Shown: in pieces, positions 1 to 7,190 of the stretch | Position numbering within the stretch: the stretch's first letter is position 1 | Layout: each line of letters begins with the position of its first letter | Source: Gammaproteobacteria bacterium | GTDB lineage: Bacteria > Pseudomonadota > Gammaproteobacteria > Pseudomonadales > Azotimanducaceae | DNA: 39,512 nucleotides | NCBI GenBank assembly: GCA_026705345.1 | Contig: JAPPAV010000089.1 | Location: 1-39,512, forward strand | Reading direction: 5' to 3' | Position numbers and translations under genes: made by a program | Notes under the pieces: generated by a model | Seen by the model: the letters and a program-made list of their open reading frames with translations, nothing else | Told to the model about the DNA's origin: nothing | The model's database searches: none

Positions 1-144
1 CAGTGGCAGGAGGATAGCCAACGCGCATTTCCCATCTCCTGCGCGCCCGCCTGTGTCCCCCTCAGGCGCGCCCCGTGTAGGACGGATTCGCGTGTGTCCC
101 GGACTCCTTCCCGCGTGACTCCCCCCTGTCGGGGACTCCCCCCT

Positions 145-369
145 TTAAACCGGCTCGTCCTTCATGGAGTCGGTTCTATTCACGTACCAGTCGCGTAGGA
201 CGCGGATGATGTAGAAGAGATGCCATACCGCAACAACGATGGCGAAGAGCGCCATCAAGACAGGGTGTTCGACATGGACGCCCATGAGCGCGGCCAAGAG
301 AATGCCCACGTAGCTCGCCAAGAGGCCGACGGCCGGCCAACGGATCGAAGACGCCGTTCGATTAATCAT
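145..369 (-). CDS. Small two-helix membrane protein of unknown function
   Basis: A 74-residue protein with two clear hydrophobic segments, at about residues 12-32 and 37-59, followed by a charged tail ending in DEPV. This is the pattern of a small inner-membrane protein with two transmembrane helices. I recognise no family. It is the last gene of a three-gene minus-strand group; its ATG overlaps the 3' end of the preceding exported-protein gene by 8 bp, which suggests translational coupling. Beyond its stop the sequence contains repeated GACTCCCCCC stretches with some dyad symmetry but no convincing terminator. It might anchor or protect against the two exported proteins upstream, but that is only an inference from position. 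Confidence 0.6.
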   Translation of the reverse strand: MINRTASSIRWPAVGLLASYVGILLAALMGVHVEHPVLMALFAIVVAVWHLFYIIRVLRDWYVNRTDSMKDEPV

Positions 370-970
370 GCTTGATCCGACAATACAGAGTAATCAAGCC
401 ACCCTCAAGCGTATCACTGATTGCAGCAACACCCAGAAGCACTCCGAGCGGTGTCAGCGTTCCGCCGGAATAAATAACTACGGCACTCGCAAGCGCCCCG
501 AGCGTAGCCCCTCCGGTATAGTTCGCTTGCGCTAGAGCATAGCACTCTTCTTTGGCCTCAGCTGCGGATGCTTCCTGCGCCAATAGCATATCGAAAAAGT
601 TCGAAGACGGTACTGGGTCGAAAGTCAGTATGCCGCTAGGTGGGATGTTCATTTGAGGATCTTCGATCCCATCCCAAGCTCGCGTGCATGGCTCGCAGTA
701 GGGATCGTCCTCCGTCGCTTGGTTGCCTGGATTGCCGTTCTCCGTACAGCCCCAAAACGTGTCGCTGCAGTTCAGGTACATCGGGTTTCTCCAGATGTTG
801 TCAGCGGCGGCGGCACCTCCAGACGGCAGCCAATTGGCGAAGGGGCTCGAGGGCGCGACTAACACCAAAAATGCCATCCCCGTAAAGATCCGGCCAAACA
901 GTGTGTGCTTGCTCGAGTTGACTCGTCCTTTTGAGGTCCGAGACTCTTGGCCCGTCGTAACGGGATTCAT
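362..970 (-). CDS. Exported Cys-containing protein of unknown function with glycine-rich hydrophobic C-terminus
   Basis: A 202-residue protein with a basic N-terminus, a hydrophobic segment at about residues 27-46 and an Ala-rich region consistent with a signal peptide or signal anchor. The middle part holds cysteines in the patterns NCSDTFWGC and YCEPC. The last 55 residues form a hydrophobic Gly/Ala-rich stretch (GGATLGALASAVVIYSGG and LTPLGVLLGVAAI) that resembles membrane-active peptides or a helical hairpin, ending in a Cys and a charged tail. A strong Shine-Dalgarno (AAGGAGA) lies 7 bases before the ATG at 970. It starts 12 bp after the Cys-rich gene at 983-1345 and overlaps the small membrane gene, so all three are probably one operon. 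I recognise no family. Confidence 0.6.
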   Translation of the reverse strand: MNPVTTGQESRTSKGRVNSSKHTLFGRIFTGMAFLVLVAPSSPFANWLPSGGAAAADNIWRNPMYLNCSDTFWGCTENGNPGNQATEDDPYCEPCTRAWDGIEDPQMNIPPSGILTFDPVPSSNFFDMLLAQEASAAEAKEECYALAQANYTGGATLGALASAVVIYSGGTLTPLGVLLGVAAISDTLEGGLITLYCRIKHD

Positions 971-982
971 AGCTCTCTCCTT

Positions 983-1345
983 TTAGATACAGTTGTTGGA
1001 TTCGAACGTTGGACTGTCACTTTGGCTCTCATATTCCGGCCTCGTCTGACACCAGTCAGAGGGCACCTCGCATTCGATGCGGCATGCCATCACGCAATGG
1101 TTGCCCGAACACGTGCACTCGCAGACGACCCGACACTCGCCCGACAGCCCGTCGGCAAGTACGAATGGATTCGATACCAAGCCAGATCGCATCCCCGAGA
1201 CGTAGAGAATCCGTTCAACGAAGGGCAATGCGAATGTAGGCCCGCCATCGTCGGGCGCGAAACGCACGTCTTCGGTAGCTCCACCAACAGCCGTACACAC
1301 CGAGATAGTCGCCAATGCCCATCGCAAACACTTCGGCTTGATCAT
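983..1345 (-). CDS. Secreted Cys-rich small protein of unknown function
   Basis: A 120-residue protein with a typical signal peptide: basic MIKPKCLR, then a hydrophobic core and an Ala-Val-Gly-Gly-Ala region near residue 23. The mature C-terminal half is Cys-rich, with CRVVCECTCSGNHC followed by further cysteines, and its last two residues are Cys-Ile. This spacing suggests a disulfide-stabilised extracytoplasmic domain. A GAGG ribosome-binding site lies about 10 bases before the ATG. It is the first gene of the three-gene minus-strand group ending at 145. Function is unknown; a secreted effector, toxin-like peptide or surface protein are all possible, and nothing in the sequence selects among them. 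Confidence 0.6.
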   Translation of the reverse strand: MIKPKCLRWALATISVCTAVGGATEDVRFAPDDGGPTFALPFVERILYVSGMRSGLVSNPFVLADGLSGECRVVCECTCSGNHCVMACRIECEVPSDWCQTRPEYESQSDSPTFESNNCI

Positions 1346-1574
1346 CGTTTACCTCATCCTCTTGATCTGATTCACAGGTTGAACGCAGTTCCACGTCCGC
1401 ACGCCCGCAGAGCACAAGCAGTTGCCGATGTCGAACACCCTGTTCACCGTGGTTAACAGCGTTATCCGAAGCAAAGCCATTTGATGCCACCGACTTGGCT
1501 TGGCGCTTGGCAGGTGGTTCATTTCTGTCCCGCATCGAGGTCGAGGAGAACCCTATTGCCGCGTCGCAGTCGTA

Positions 1575-1740
1575 TCAACAGACACCAATGCAAAACGATG
1601 TTGCGTATTTGCAGCATCCGCGACGTGGGGACGTTCTCTTGCTCGGATAAAGACTGGGTTCAATGCCTAGGTCAAGCGGGTGATCGGCCAGCACGCGCGG
1701 CAACACCGCGATCCCCATGCCTGCCACATCCCGATGTGCG
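1575..1740 (-). pseudogene. Degraded remnant of a LysR-type regulator (effector-domain 3' part)
   Basis: On the minus strand this stretch encodes AHRDVAGMGIAVLPRVLADH at about 1680-1739, followed by Pro-Leu-Asp-Leu-Gly. That matches the conserved late effector-domain segment of LysR-type regulators (the 'AGxGIAxLPxxLA' region). The frame runs on to a stop at 1575 without further recognisable LysR sequence, and nothing upstream in the frame looks like the rest of the regulator. The intact LysR gene on the opposite strand has the equivalent segment GMGIAALPCMLGD. I read this as the eroded end of a second LysR gene; the match is short, so confidence is moderate. The rest of 1346-1861 contains no supportable gene. 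Confidence 0.4.
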
Positions 1741-1861
1741 AGCCTTGCGTACCAAGGTTGCCAGAGACGGTTCGGCAGCCGTTGGCCGAAGTGACCGAAA
1801 AAGTGAATGCATTGTCGCAGTGCGCCGGCCGGCATCGACGAGGGCGAGAGCCTCAGGGCGG

Positions 1862-2992
1862 ATGGAACCACGAACGGAAGGACACGCGCGAACCGATGAC
1901 CCTATGCAACCTCGCCGCTGGCTGCCGGCGCAGGTCGTGCACCGGCGAACGCGTTGCCGTCGAACAAATGCCCGTGATGCTCGACCGCAGCCCCCGTGTC
2001 CGGCGACGGTTGCCGGCGCAGCAACGCCGACCGCCGACGAGAAGAACAGCGTCGAGGGGAGTTCGAAGCCGGACGTTGCCTCCCACGTTGCCTCCAAAGC
2101 GACGAGCGTCGGCTGGGAACACTTCCGTACGTTCGCCGTACTCGCGCGCAGCGGTTCGCTGCGACGGGCGGGGGCTGATCTGAACGTTCACCCGTCGACC
2201 GTCTGCCGCCGCATTGAGGGTCTGGAGCATCGACTAGGCGTCACCCTGTTCAACCGCGATCATCATGCGCTGCGGATCACCGACGCGGGCCGCCGGGCGC
2301 TTGGGCCGGTGGAGCGCATCTCGGCGCAGATCGCGGATCTGGGCCGGACCCTTTCCGGAGCGGACGAGCACCTCGCGGGCAAAGTGAGGATCGGCATTCC
2401 GTGCGAACTTGCCGCCAGCGTGATCGATGCGATCAACGAGTTCGAGCGGGCCAATCCGGCGATCGACGTCGAAATCCGGTCCATCGCCGCCCACACGGAT
2501 CTAGTTCGGCTGGATGTGGATTGCGCTCTCGCGGTCACAGACCACCCGCCCGGTCACCTGATTGGTCGGCAGCTTGGACGCCTGACGGCGGCCGCCTATG
2601 CAAGTGTCGCGTATCTGGACTGCCACGATCCTGCGGGCGCGCCCGAGGCGTGTGCCGGAATCGAACTGGCGACCGTCGGGAGGCGGCGATGCGATCTCAT
2701 GAAACGCCTGCTTCCCGACGTGCCGGTTCGAACGCGGTGCGACGACCTCAACTGCGTGCTGCACGCGGTTCGGGTAGGCATGGGGATCGCCGCGTTGCCT
2801 TGCATGTTGGGCGACTCGGAAGCGTCGCTCACACGTTTGGGCAACGCGCCCGTCGCGATAGCGGGACTGTGGTTGCTGGCCCATCCCGACACGCGGTCCG
2901 TCGTTCGTATCGAGGCGGCCAGGAACGCGCTTGCCGCGGCCCTTGCGCCACGTATCGATCCGAAATCTGTTGCGGACGGCATTGTTCGCTGA
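1862..2992 (+). CDS. LysR-type transcriptional regulator
   Basis: LysR-type DNA-binding regulator. The winged helix-turn-helix begins at WEHFRTFAVLARSGSLRRAG (from 2114) and continues through VHPSTVCRRIEGLEHRLGV and LFNRD, the typical LysR recognition region. The effector domain begins near GKVRIGIPCELAA and includes VGMGIAALPCM near its end. The open frame extends upstream to 1481, but the first ~210 codons have no LysR character, and family members normally begin only a few residues before the helix-turn-helix. The ATG at 1862 (or 1904) is therefore a guess, leaving an atypical N-terminal extension of about 70-84 residues. The real start may use a rare codon, or the 5' end may be rearranged. 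It is convergent with the oxidoreductase at 3078-3995. Its effector is unknown. Confidence 0.7.
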   Translation: MEPRTEGHARTDDPMQPRRWLPAQVVHRRTRCRRTNARDARPQPPCPATVAGAATPTADEKNSVEGSSKPDVASHVASKATSVGWEHFRTFAVLARSGSLRRAGADLNVHPSTVCRRIEGLEHRLGVTLFNRDHHALRITDAGRRALGPVERISAQIADLGRTLSGADEHLAGKVRIGIPCELAASVIDAINEFERANPAIDVEIRSIAAHTDLVRLDVDCALAVTDHPPGHLIGRQLGRLTAAAYASVAYLDCHDPAGAPEACAGIELATVGRRRCDLMKRLLPDVPVRTRCDDLNCVLHAVRVGMGIAALPCMLGDSEASLTRLGNAPVAIAGLWLLAHPDTRSVVRIEAARNALAAALAPRIDPKSVADGIVR

Positions 2993-3077
2993 GCGACCCT
3001 GCCGGTGTTCGTTGCATTTCCGCGATTACGTTGCCACTGCGTCCCAGCGAGGCAGCCCGCGAGACGCCGTCGATGAC

Positions 3078-3995
3078 CTATGCACCCACCTCGCTTCGAA
3101 TCGCGTCGTGCGCTCGCCCGAGAACGTCGACCATTGCATCGACGCTGCGTGCGCCAGCCTGGAAGATCGCCGTGGCGTTTAGCGCGCCCCAGCCGAAGCC
3201 CATCGCCCGCACCTCGGCGGCGCGGGCGCGGACACGGTCCAACTCCGCGTAGAAACGCTTTCCCGCCTCGTCTCGGGGCGGCACGTCGAGCATCATCTGG
3301 TAGCCGATCTCGTTCGGGTCGCGGCCTGCTTTCTCGGCGTGGGCTGCGATCTTGGCCTTGCAGCGTGCCGCGACGTCGGGATCGGTAATCGCGGTGGCCA
3401 GCCAGCCGTCGCCGTATTCGGCCACCCGTCTCAACGCGCGGTCCGAATTGCCGCCGATCCAGATGGGCAACCGGCGACCTTGGGGTGGCTTGGGCTCCAT
3501 CGCCATCGCGGTGGAGGTGTAGAACCGACCTTGGTAGTCGACGTTCTCGTCGGACCAGTAGGCGCGCATGAGTTCGATGGCCTCGTCCATGCGGCGGCCA
3601 CGGGTGTGGAAATCCTCCTCCAGTGCGTCGTATTCGGATTCCTGCCAACCGACGCCGATGCCGAGGCGTACCCGGCCTCCCGAGAGGGTGTCCAGCGTGC
3701 TCACTTGCTTCGCCACCAGTACGGGCTGGCGCTGCGGCAGCACGAGGACCTCGGTACCGAGGCCGATGCGTTCGGTGACCGCGGCGAGGTGCGACAGCGC
3801 CATCAGAGCCTCGAGGATCGGCATTTTCGGCGGGTACATGGGGGCTTCGCGGCTGGCGGTGGGGAAGCCCATCACGACGTGGTCGAAGACGTCGAGTTGG
3901 TCGAAGCCGATCCTCTCGATGCTCTGCGCCAGCCGGCGAACGCCGTCGCCGCCCTCGCGGTAGCTGACGCTTGGGAACTCAACCGATAGTTTCAT
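3078..3995 (-). CDS. LLM-class (luciferase-like) flavin-dependent oxidoreductase
   Basis: Bacterial-luciferase-like TIM-barrel oxidoreductase of 305 residues, normal for the family; these enzymes use reduced FMN or coenzyme F420. Typical features are LDVFDHVVMGF, ERIGLGTEVLVLPQRQP, SGGRVRLGIGVGWQESEY and PIWIGGNSDRALRRVAEYGD, the last being the flavin-phosphate region. The frame is open to 4070, but the ATG at 3995 (MKLSVEFPSV) is preferred because the family starts at this beta strand and a purine-rich AAGAAAAG lies upstream. The extra 25 codons would run through the tandem duplication at 4005-4042. It sits convergently next to the LysR gene. The substrate cannot be told from sequence. Confidence 0.85.
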   Translation of the reverse strand: MKLSVEFPSVSYREGGDGVRRLAQSIERIGFDQLDVFDHVVMGFPTASREAPMYPPKMPILEALMALSHLAAVTERIGLGTEVLVLPQRQPVLVAKQVSTLDTLSGGRVRLGIGVGWQESEYDALEEDFHTRGRRMDEAIELMRAYWSDENVDYQGRFYTSTAMAMEPKPPQGRRLPIWIGGNSDRALRRVAEYGDGWLATAITDPDVAARCKAKIAAHAEKAGRDPNEIGYQMMLDVPPRDEAGKRFYAELDRVRARAAEVRAMGFGWGALNATAIFQAGARSVDAMVDVLGRAHDAIRSEVGA

Positions 3996-4004
3996 TGCGG
4001 CTTT

Positions 4005-4042
4005 TCTTCGGTGCTGACGTGAATCTTCGGTGCTGACGTGAA
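4005..4042. repeat. Perfect 19-bp tandem duplication
   Basis: The 19-mer TCTTCGGTGCTGACGTGAA occurs twice head to tail with no mismatch, at 4005-4023 and 4024-4042. It lies just upstream of the minus-strand oxidoreductase start at 3995 and directly abuts the inverted repeat at 4043-4076. It could be a recent slippage duplication or a pair of regulator binding sites. Confidence 0.9.
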
Positions 4043-4076
4043 ACCGGGGTGGTACCGCGTTTGGCACCACCCCGGT
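4043..4076. promoter_or_regulatory. Perfect 11-bp inverted repeat (hairpin) in a divergent intergenic region
   Basis: ACCGGGGTGGT at 4043-4053 is the exact reverse complement of ACCACCCCGGT at 4066-4076, with a 12-base loop. There is no T-tract on either side, so it is not a clear intrinsic terminator. It lies between the oxidoreductase (minus strand, start 3995) and the C13 peptidase (plus strand, start about 4272). It may be an RNA hairpin in the peptidase leader or an operator. The rest of 4077-4271 has only a minor GGGGG/CCCCC hairpin at 4126-4138. Confidence 0.55.
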
Positions 4077-4271
4077 GGTTTGGTGAGGGAATCAACCTCC
4101 CTCAAGATCCAACTAAGGAGTCAGAGGGGGTTGCCCCCAACAAAAGATTGCACTGATCACCTCCTTATTCCGCCCAACACGTCGCCGGACTATACGCAGT
4201 TGAAGCGACAGTGCAAGCGCATGTTGCGGGGCGTCGTACAATTCGCGTCGAAAAGGGTCGGATCTAGGCCA

Positions 4272-5636
4272 ATGGCGGAGGTCGGAATCTGGGAACCGCC
4301 TGTGCCGGACGTACCACCGGTGTCGCGGACCCCAACGCTAGTCGAGAACGTCGGCTGGAATGTCCTGCTCGGTTTGGCCATCTTCCTCCCCTTGCCGATG
4401 AAGCGCCCCTTCGCCGGGGATCCCCGTGCCATCCTGGTGGCGCTCTTCATGCTGTTCCTGTTTGCCTTCGTCGCCGACTACGTGGATGCGGGGCGCGGTG
4501 CGGTGTTTCAGCGCTGGGGCCTGTATGCCCTATGCGCCATGCTCTTGGCGAAGGTCACGGTGTTCCTGGTGATTGCCGTGGGCTGTGCCCGGGTCGAACG
4601 GTTCGCGAACCTCATGGCGGGGTTGCTGGCAGTCGAGATTGGTGGCGTAGTGGTTTACGCTGTGGTCCATGCGTTCGAGTCGTCAATCGCCGACAGGGTT
4701 GTTGCCTACTACGTCGCCTTGGTCGGGGCGCGCGTCATGTTCCGGGAGCTCGATTTGACCTTGGGACGCCGTGCCGTCGCCGCACTGGTCGCTTTCTCGG
4801 CGTTGGCCGGATTGGTCGCTTGCCGCGGGCCCGCCGTGCCGGTCGTCGCACCGCTGCCGGTGAAGAGACCGGCGCTGGATGTCGAGAGCATCTACTACGA
4901 CCAGGCGCGGCTCGTCCAGGCCGCCTTGGACGACGTACTCGCCTCGCAAGACGGTGTACCCGAGACCTACTTCGTTGGCTTTGCTTCCAGTGCAAAGGAA
5001 GACGTCTTCGAGAACGAGGTCAAGCACATCGAGTCGCAGTTCCGGGATCAGCTTGGTGCCGAGGGCCGAACGGTGCTAATGGTCAACAGCCGGAACACGA
5101 TGGACGAGTTGCCGCTGGCAAACGGTCCGAACCTCGAGTCCGTCCTCAAGGGGGTCGCGCGGAAAATGGGCCCGGAGGATCTCCTGTTCCTGCACATGAC
5201 CTCCCACGGCTCCAAGGAGCACAAGTTCTCGGTCTTGTTCGAATCGATGCGCCTAAACGACCTGTCGGCGAAACGGATCGGCGAGATCGTCAACGGCGCG
5301 GGCCTGCCTTGGCGCGTCGTGGTGGTTTCGGCCTGCTTCTCCGGGGGCTATATTGAGGATCTAAAGTCACCGCGGGCCATGGTCATCACGGCGGCCAGTG
5401 CGGACCGGACGTCGTTCGGTTGCGAAAACGGTCGCGAATACACCTACTTCGGGGCGGCCTACTACCGGGACAGCTTGACCGACGGGGATTTCCGGGCGGC
5501 GTTCGAACGCGCGGTGCCGCTGGTTCGGGAACGCGAAGAGAGCAACGGCTACAAACACTCGGATCCGCAGATCTGGGTAGGCGGGGAGATCGTCGACAAG
5601 CTGCCGTTGGTGGTGAGCGGCGACGGTGGCACGTAG
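4272..5636 (+). CDS. Membrane-anchored C13-family (legumain/caspase-like) cysteine peptidase
   Basis: A 454-residue protein with about five hydrophobic helices in the N-terminal 190 residues and a soluble C-terminal domain that matches the peptidase C13 (clan CD) fold. The catalytic pair is visible: His312 in HMTSHGSKEH after the strand DLLFLH, and Cys355 in VVVSACFSGGY. This is the legumain/caspase arrangement of a His-Gly followed by an Ala-Cys. Bacterial members with an N-terminal membrane domain are known, but substrates are mostly unknown. The ATG at 4272 (MAEVGIWEPP) is chosen; the frame is open back to 4038, but that part is not protein-like and crosses the hairpin. The TAG stop at 5634-5636 belongs to a GTAGGG-type palindromic repeat that continues downstream. 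Confidence 0.82.
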   Translation: MAEVGIWEPPVPDVPPVSRTPTLVENVGWNVLLGLAIFLPLPMKRPFAGDPRAILVALFMLFLFAFVADYVDAGRGAVFQRWGLYALCAMLLAKVTVFLVIAVGCARVERFANLMAGLLAVEIGGVVVYAVVHAFESSIADRVVAYYVALVGARVMFRELDLTLGRRAVAALVAFSALAGLVACRGPAVPVVAPLPVKRPALDVESIYYDQARLVQAALDDVLASQDGVPETYFVGFASSAKEDVFENEVKHIESQFRDQLGAEGRTVLMVNSRNTMDELPLANGPNLESVLKGVARKMGPEDLLFLHMTSHGSKEHKFSVLFESMRLNDLSAKRIGEIVNGAGLPWRVVVVSACFSGGYIEDLKSPRAMVITAASADRTSFGCENGREYTYFGAAYYRDSLTDGDFRAAFERAVPLVREREESNGYKHSDPQIWVGGEIVDKLPLVVSGDGGT

Positions 5637-5682
5637 GGCGACCCTAACGCGCAGGGTGTGCGTTCGCCCGCGATGTCGCCCG
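5633..5682. repeat. Degenerate copy of the dispersed GTAGGGG palindromic repeat
   Basis: GTAGGGCGACCC followed by a GC-rich stretch and TTCGCCCGCGATGTCGCCCG resembles the repeats at 10313, 24717 and 28288, with substitutions. Its TAG is the stop codon of the C13 peptidase gene. Confidence 0.55.
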
Positions 5683-5702
5683 TGCTGTGCGTAGGAACGA
5701 AC

Positions 5703-5779
5703 GCGGGCGGGGACAAGCCCCGCCCCTACGGCTCCTTGCGAGCGCGGGCGGGGACAAACCCCGCCCCTACGGCTCCTTG
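5703..5779. repeat. Two near-identical palindromic repeat units at the sulfatase 3' end
   Basis: Two 36-bp units at 5703-5738 and 5744-5779 differ at one base (ACAAG versus ACAAA). Each contains the dyad GCGGGG-ACAA-CCCCGC followed by CCCTACGGCTCCTTG. The second unit overlaps the last codons of the minus-strand sulfatase, and its CTA (5767-5769) is that gene's TAG stop. The units could fold as hairpins between the convergent peptidase and sulfatase genes and act as a bidirectional transcription barrier. Confidence 0.85.
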
Positions 5780-7143
5780 AGTTGGGTCTGGGCGATCCGT
5801 TCCAACGCCAGCAATCGAAGTTCGTTCTCTACCGGCTTCGACTCGGGCAAGCCGGCGAGATTGCGGGTCTCCTGGGGATCGTCGTTGCGGTCGAACAGGA
5901 GATAGCACTGGCCGTCGTCGTTCAGCGCCATTTTCCAGTCCTGGGTCATCAGCATGAACTCGCCGCGGAACTCGGAAGTGACGGTGTCCCGGTGCTCGCC
6001 ATTGCCGCCGAGCGCCGGACATAGGGATCGGGCGAACTGCTGGTGCGTCAGCTCGCCGCCGGCAAGTTCGGTGAGCGTCGGACCCAGATCGCAGTTCTCG
6101 ACCAGCGCGTCGCTGACCACGCCGCCGTTCTTCGCAGTCTCGGGGGTGCGAACGAGCATCGGCACGCGCACCGAGCCGTCGAGGAAGACCATCTTGTAGA
6201 TGAGACCCCAGTCGCCGTTCATTTCGCCGTGGTCCGACGTGAAGCCGATGACGGTGTTGTCGAGTTCGCCTCGTTCCTCGATGACGGCGAGGATCTCCCC
6301 GATCTGGTCGTCGATCAGCGTGACGTTGCCCGCGTAGTTGGCGCGCATGGCGGCCTCGTCGCCGCGGTCCAGCTTCGGACTGCCGTGCTCTATCCGTTCA
6401 TCGAGATAGCCCTTGGGGCGAGGGTGGTCGTCGGCGGGCCGGGGCACGGGCGCGGGCATGGCCCGGGGGTCATACATGCTGGCGTACGGTTCGGGCGCGT
6501 CCCAGGGCTCGTGCGGGCCGCCGAAGCTGACCCAGCAGCACCAGGGCTCGTCCCGATCGTAGTTCTCGAGATAGCGCTTGGCCTGCTGGCCGACGTAGAC
6601 GTCGATGTAGTCCTCGAGCGGCAGAACCGACGGGCGAACCACATGGGGTTTGTTGGCGAACCGTTCGGCATAGTCCTCGCGGTAGGCTTCGAGCAGCCCT
6701 TTCGCTTCCCAGCCCGCCGTCATATGGCTCATTACTTGCCTGCTGGCCCGGGGACCGCCGATCTCGTCGACGTCGTCGAGGCCGTAGGCGTTCAAGAGGT
6801 GCTCGCGTTCGCGCAGGTCGCCCTCGTGCGGGTGCAGGTGGGTCTTGCCGAACAGGCTGGTGCGGTAGCCGAGGTCGCGGATCGCGCGCATCCAGGTGGG
6901 CGCGTCCGGCGTCATGGTGTACTGCATGTTGTTCCAGACCGCGTTGTTGTGCGGATAGCGACCCGTGGCGAGAGTCACCCGGGCCGGGATGCAGATGGGC
7001 GTCGTGGTGACGCACTGGGTGAAGCGCACGCCTTCGGCGGCGATCCGGTCCAACGCCGGTGTCTTGACCCAGTCGTCGGCGCAACTCATGGCGTCCCAAC
7101 GCTGCTGGTCGGTCATCAGGAACAGGATGTTGGGATTGGTCAT
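5767..7143 (-). CDS. Type I (formylglycine-dependent) sulfatase
   Basis: A 458-residue alkaline-phosphatase-superfamily sulfatase. It opens with the metal-binding strand PNILFLMTDQQRWDAMSC, followed by the sulfatase signature at Cys51: CIPARVTLATGRYPH (C-x-P-x-R), in which the Cys is converted to formylglycine. Further features are GKTHLHPHEG and the metal-site segment NTVIGFTSDHGEMNGDWGL. The family hydrolyses sulfate esters of sugars, choline or other alcohols; the substrate here is not decidable. I see no signal peptide, so it is probably cytoplasmic. It diverges from fda with 47 bp between. The C-terminal LKEP and stop codon are encoded by a palindromic repeat, so the original C-terminus may have been altered. 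Activation would need a formylglycine-generating enzyme; a related but atypical protein lies at 16068. Confidence 0.88.
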   Translation of the reverse strand: MTNPNILFLMTDQQRWDAMSCADDWVKTPALDRIAAEGVRFTQCVTTTPICIPARVTLATGRYPHNNAVWNNMQYTMTPDAPTWMRAIRDLGYRTSLFGKTHLHPHEGDLREREHLLNAYGLDDVDEIGGPRASRQVMSHMTAGWEAKGLLEAYREDYAERFANKPHVVRPSVLPLEDYIDVYVGQQAKRYLENYDRDEPWCCWVSFGGPHEPWDAPEPYASMYDPRAMPAPVPRPADDHPRPKGYLDERIEHGSPKLDRGDEAAMRANYAGNVTLIDDQIGEILAVIEERGELDNTVIGFTSDHGEMNGDWGLIYKMVFLDGSVRVPMLVRTPETAKNGGVVSDALVENCDLGPTLTELAGGELTHQQFARSLCPALGGNGEHRDTVTSEFRGEFMLMTQDWKMALNDDGQCYLLFDRNDDPQETRNLAGLPESKPVENELRLLALERIAQTQLKEP

Positions 7144-7190
7144 ATCGCTACGGTACGCTTGGCGGCTTAGGAGCTTGTTAGGGTGGCGCG

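Noticed and set aside
1481-1861. N-terminal part of the long open frame leading into the LysR gene
   Set aside because: The translation is Arg/Ser/Cys-rich without LysR similarity, and the family starts just before the helix-turn-helix; I treat it as non-coding.
4126-4138. GGGGG-TTG-CCCCC hairpin as a terminator
   Set aside because: Short stem, tiny loop and no T-tract on either strand.
4038-4271. Extended N-terminus of the C13 peptidase
   Set aside because: The extra 78 codons cross the hairpin and tandem duplication, and do not look like protein sequence.
6043-7170. Long open frames opposite the sulfatase and several other GC-rich genes
   Set aside because: They are antisense shadows with Val/Gly/Arg-rich translations and no domain; the opposite strand carries clear enzyme motifs.
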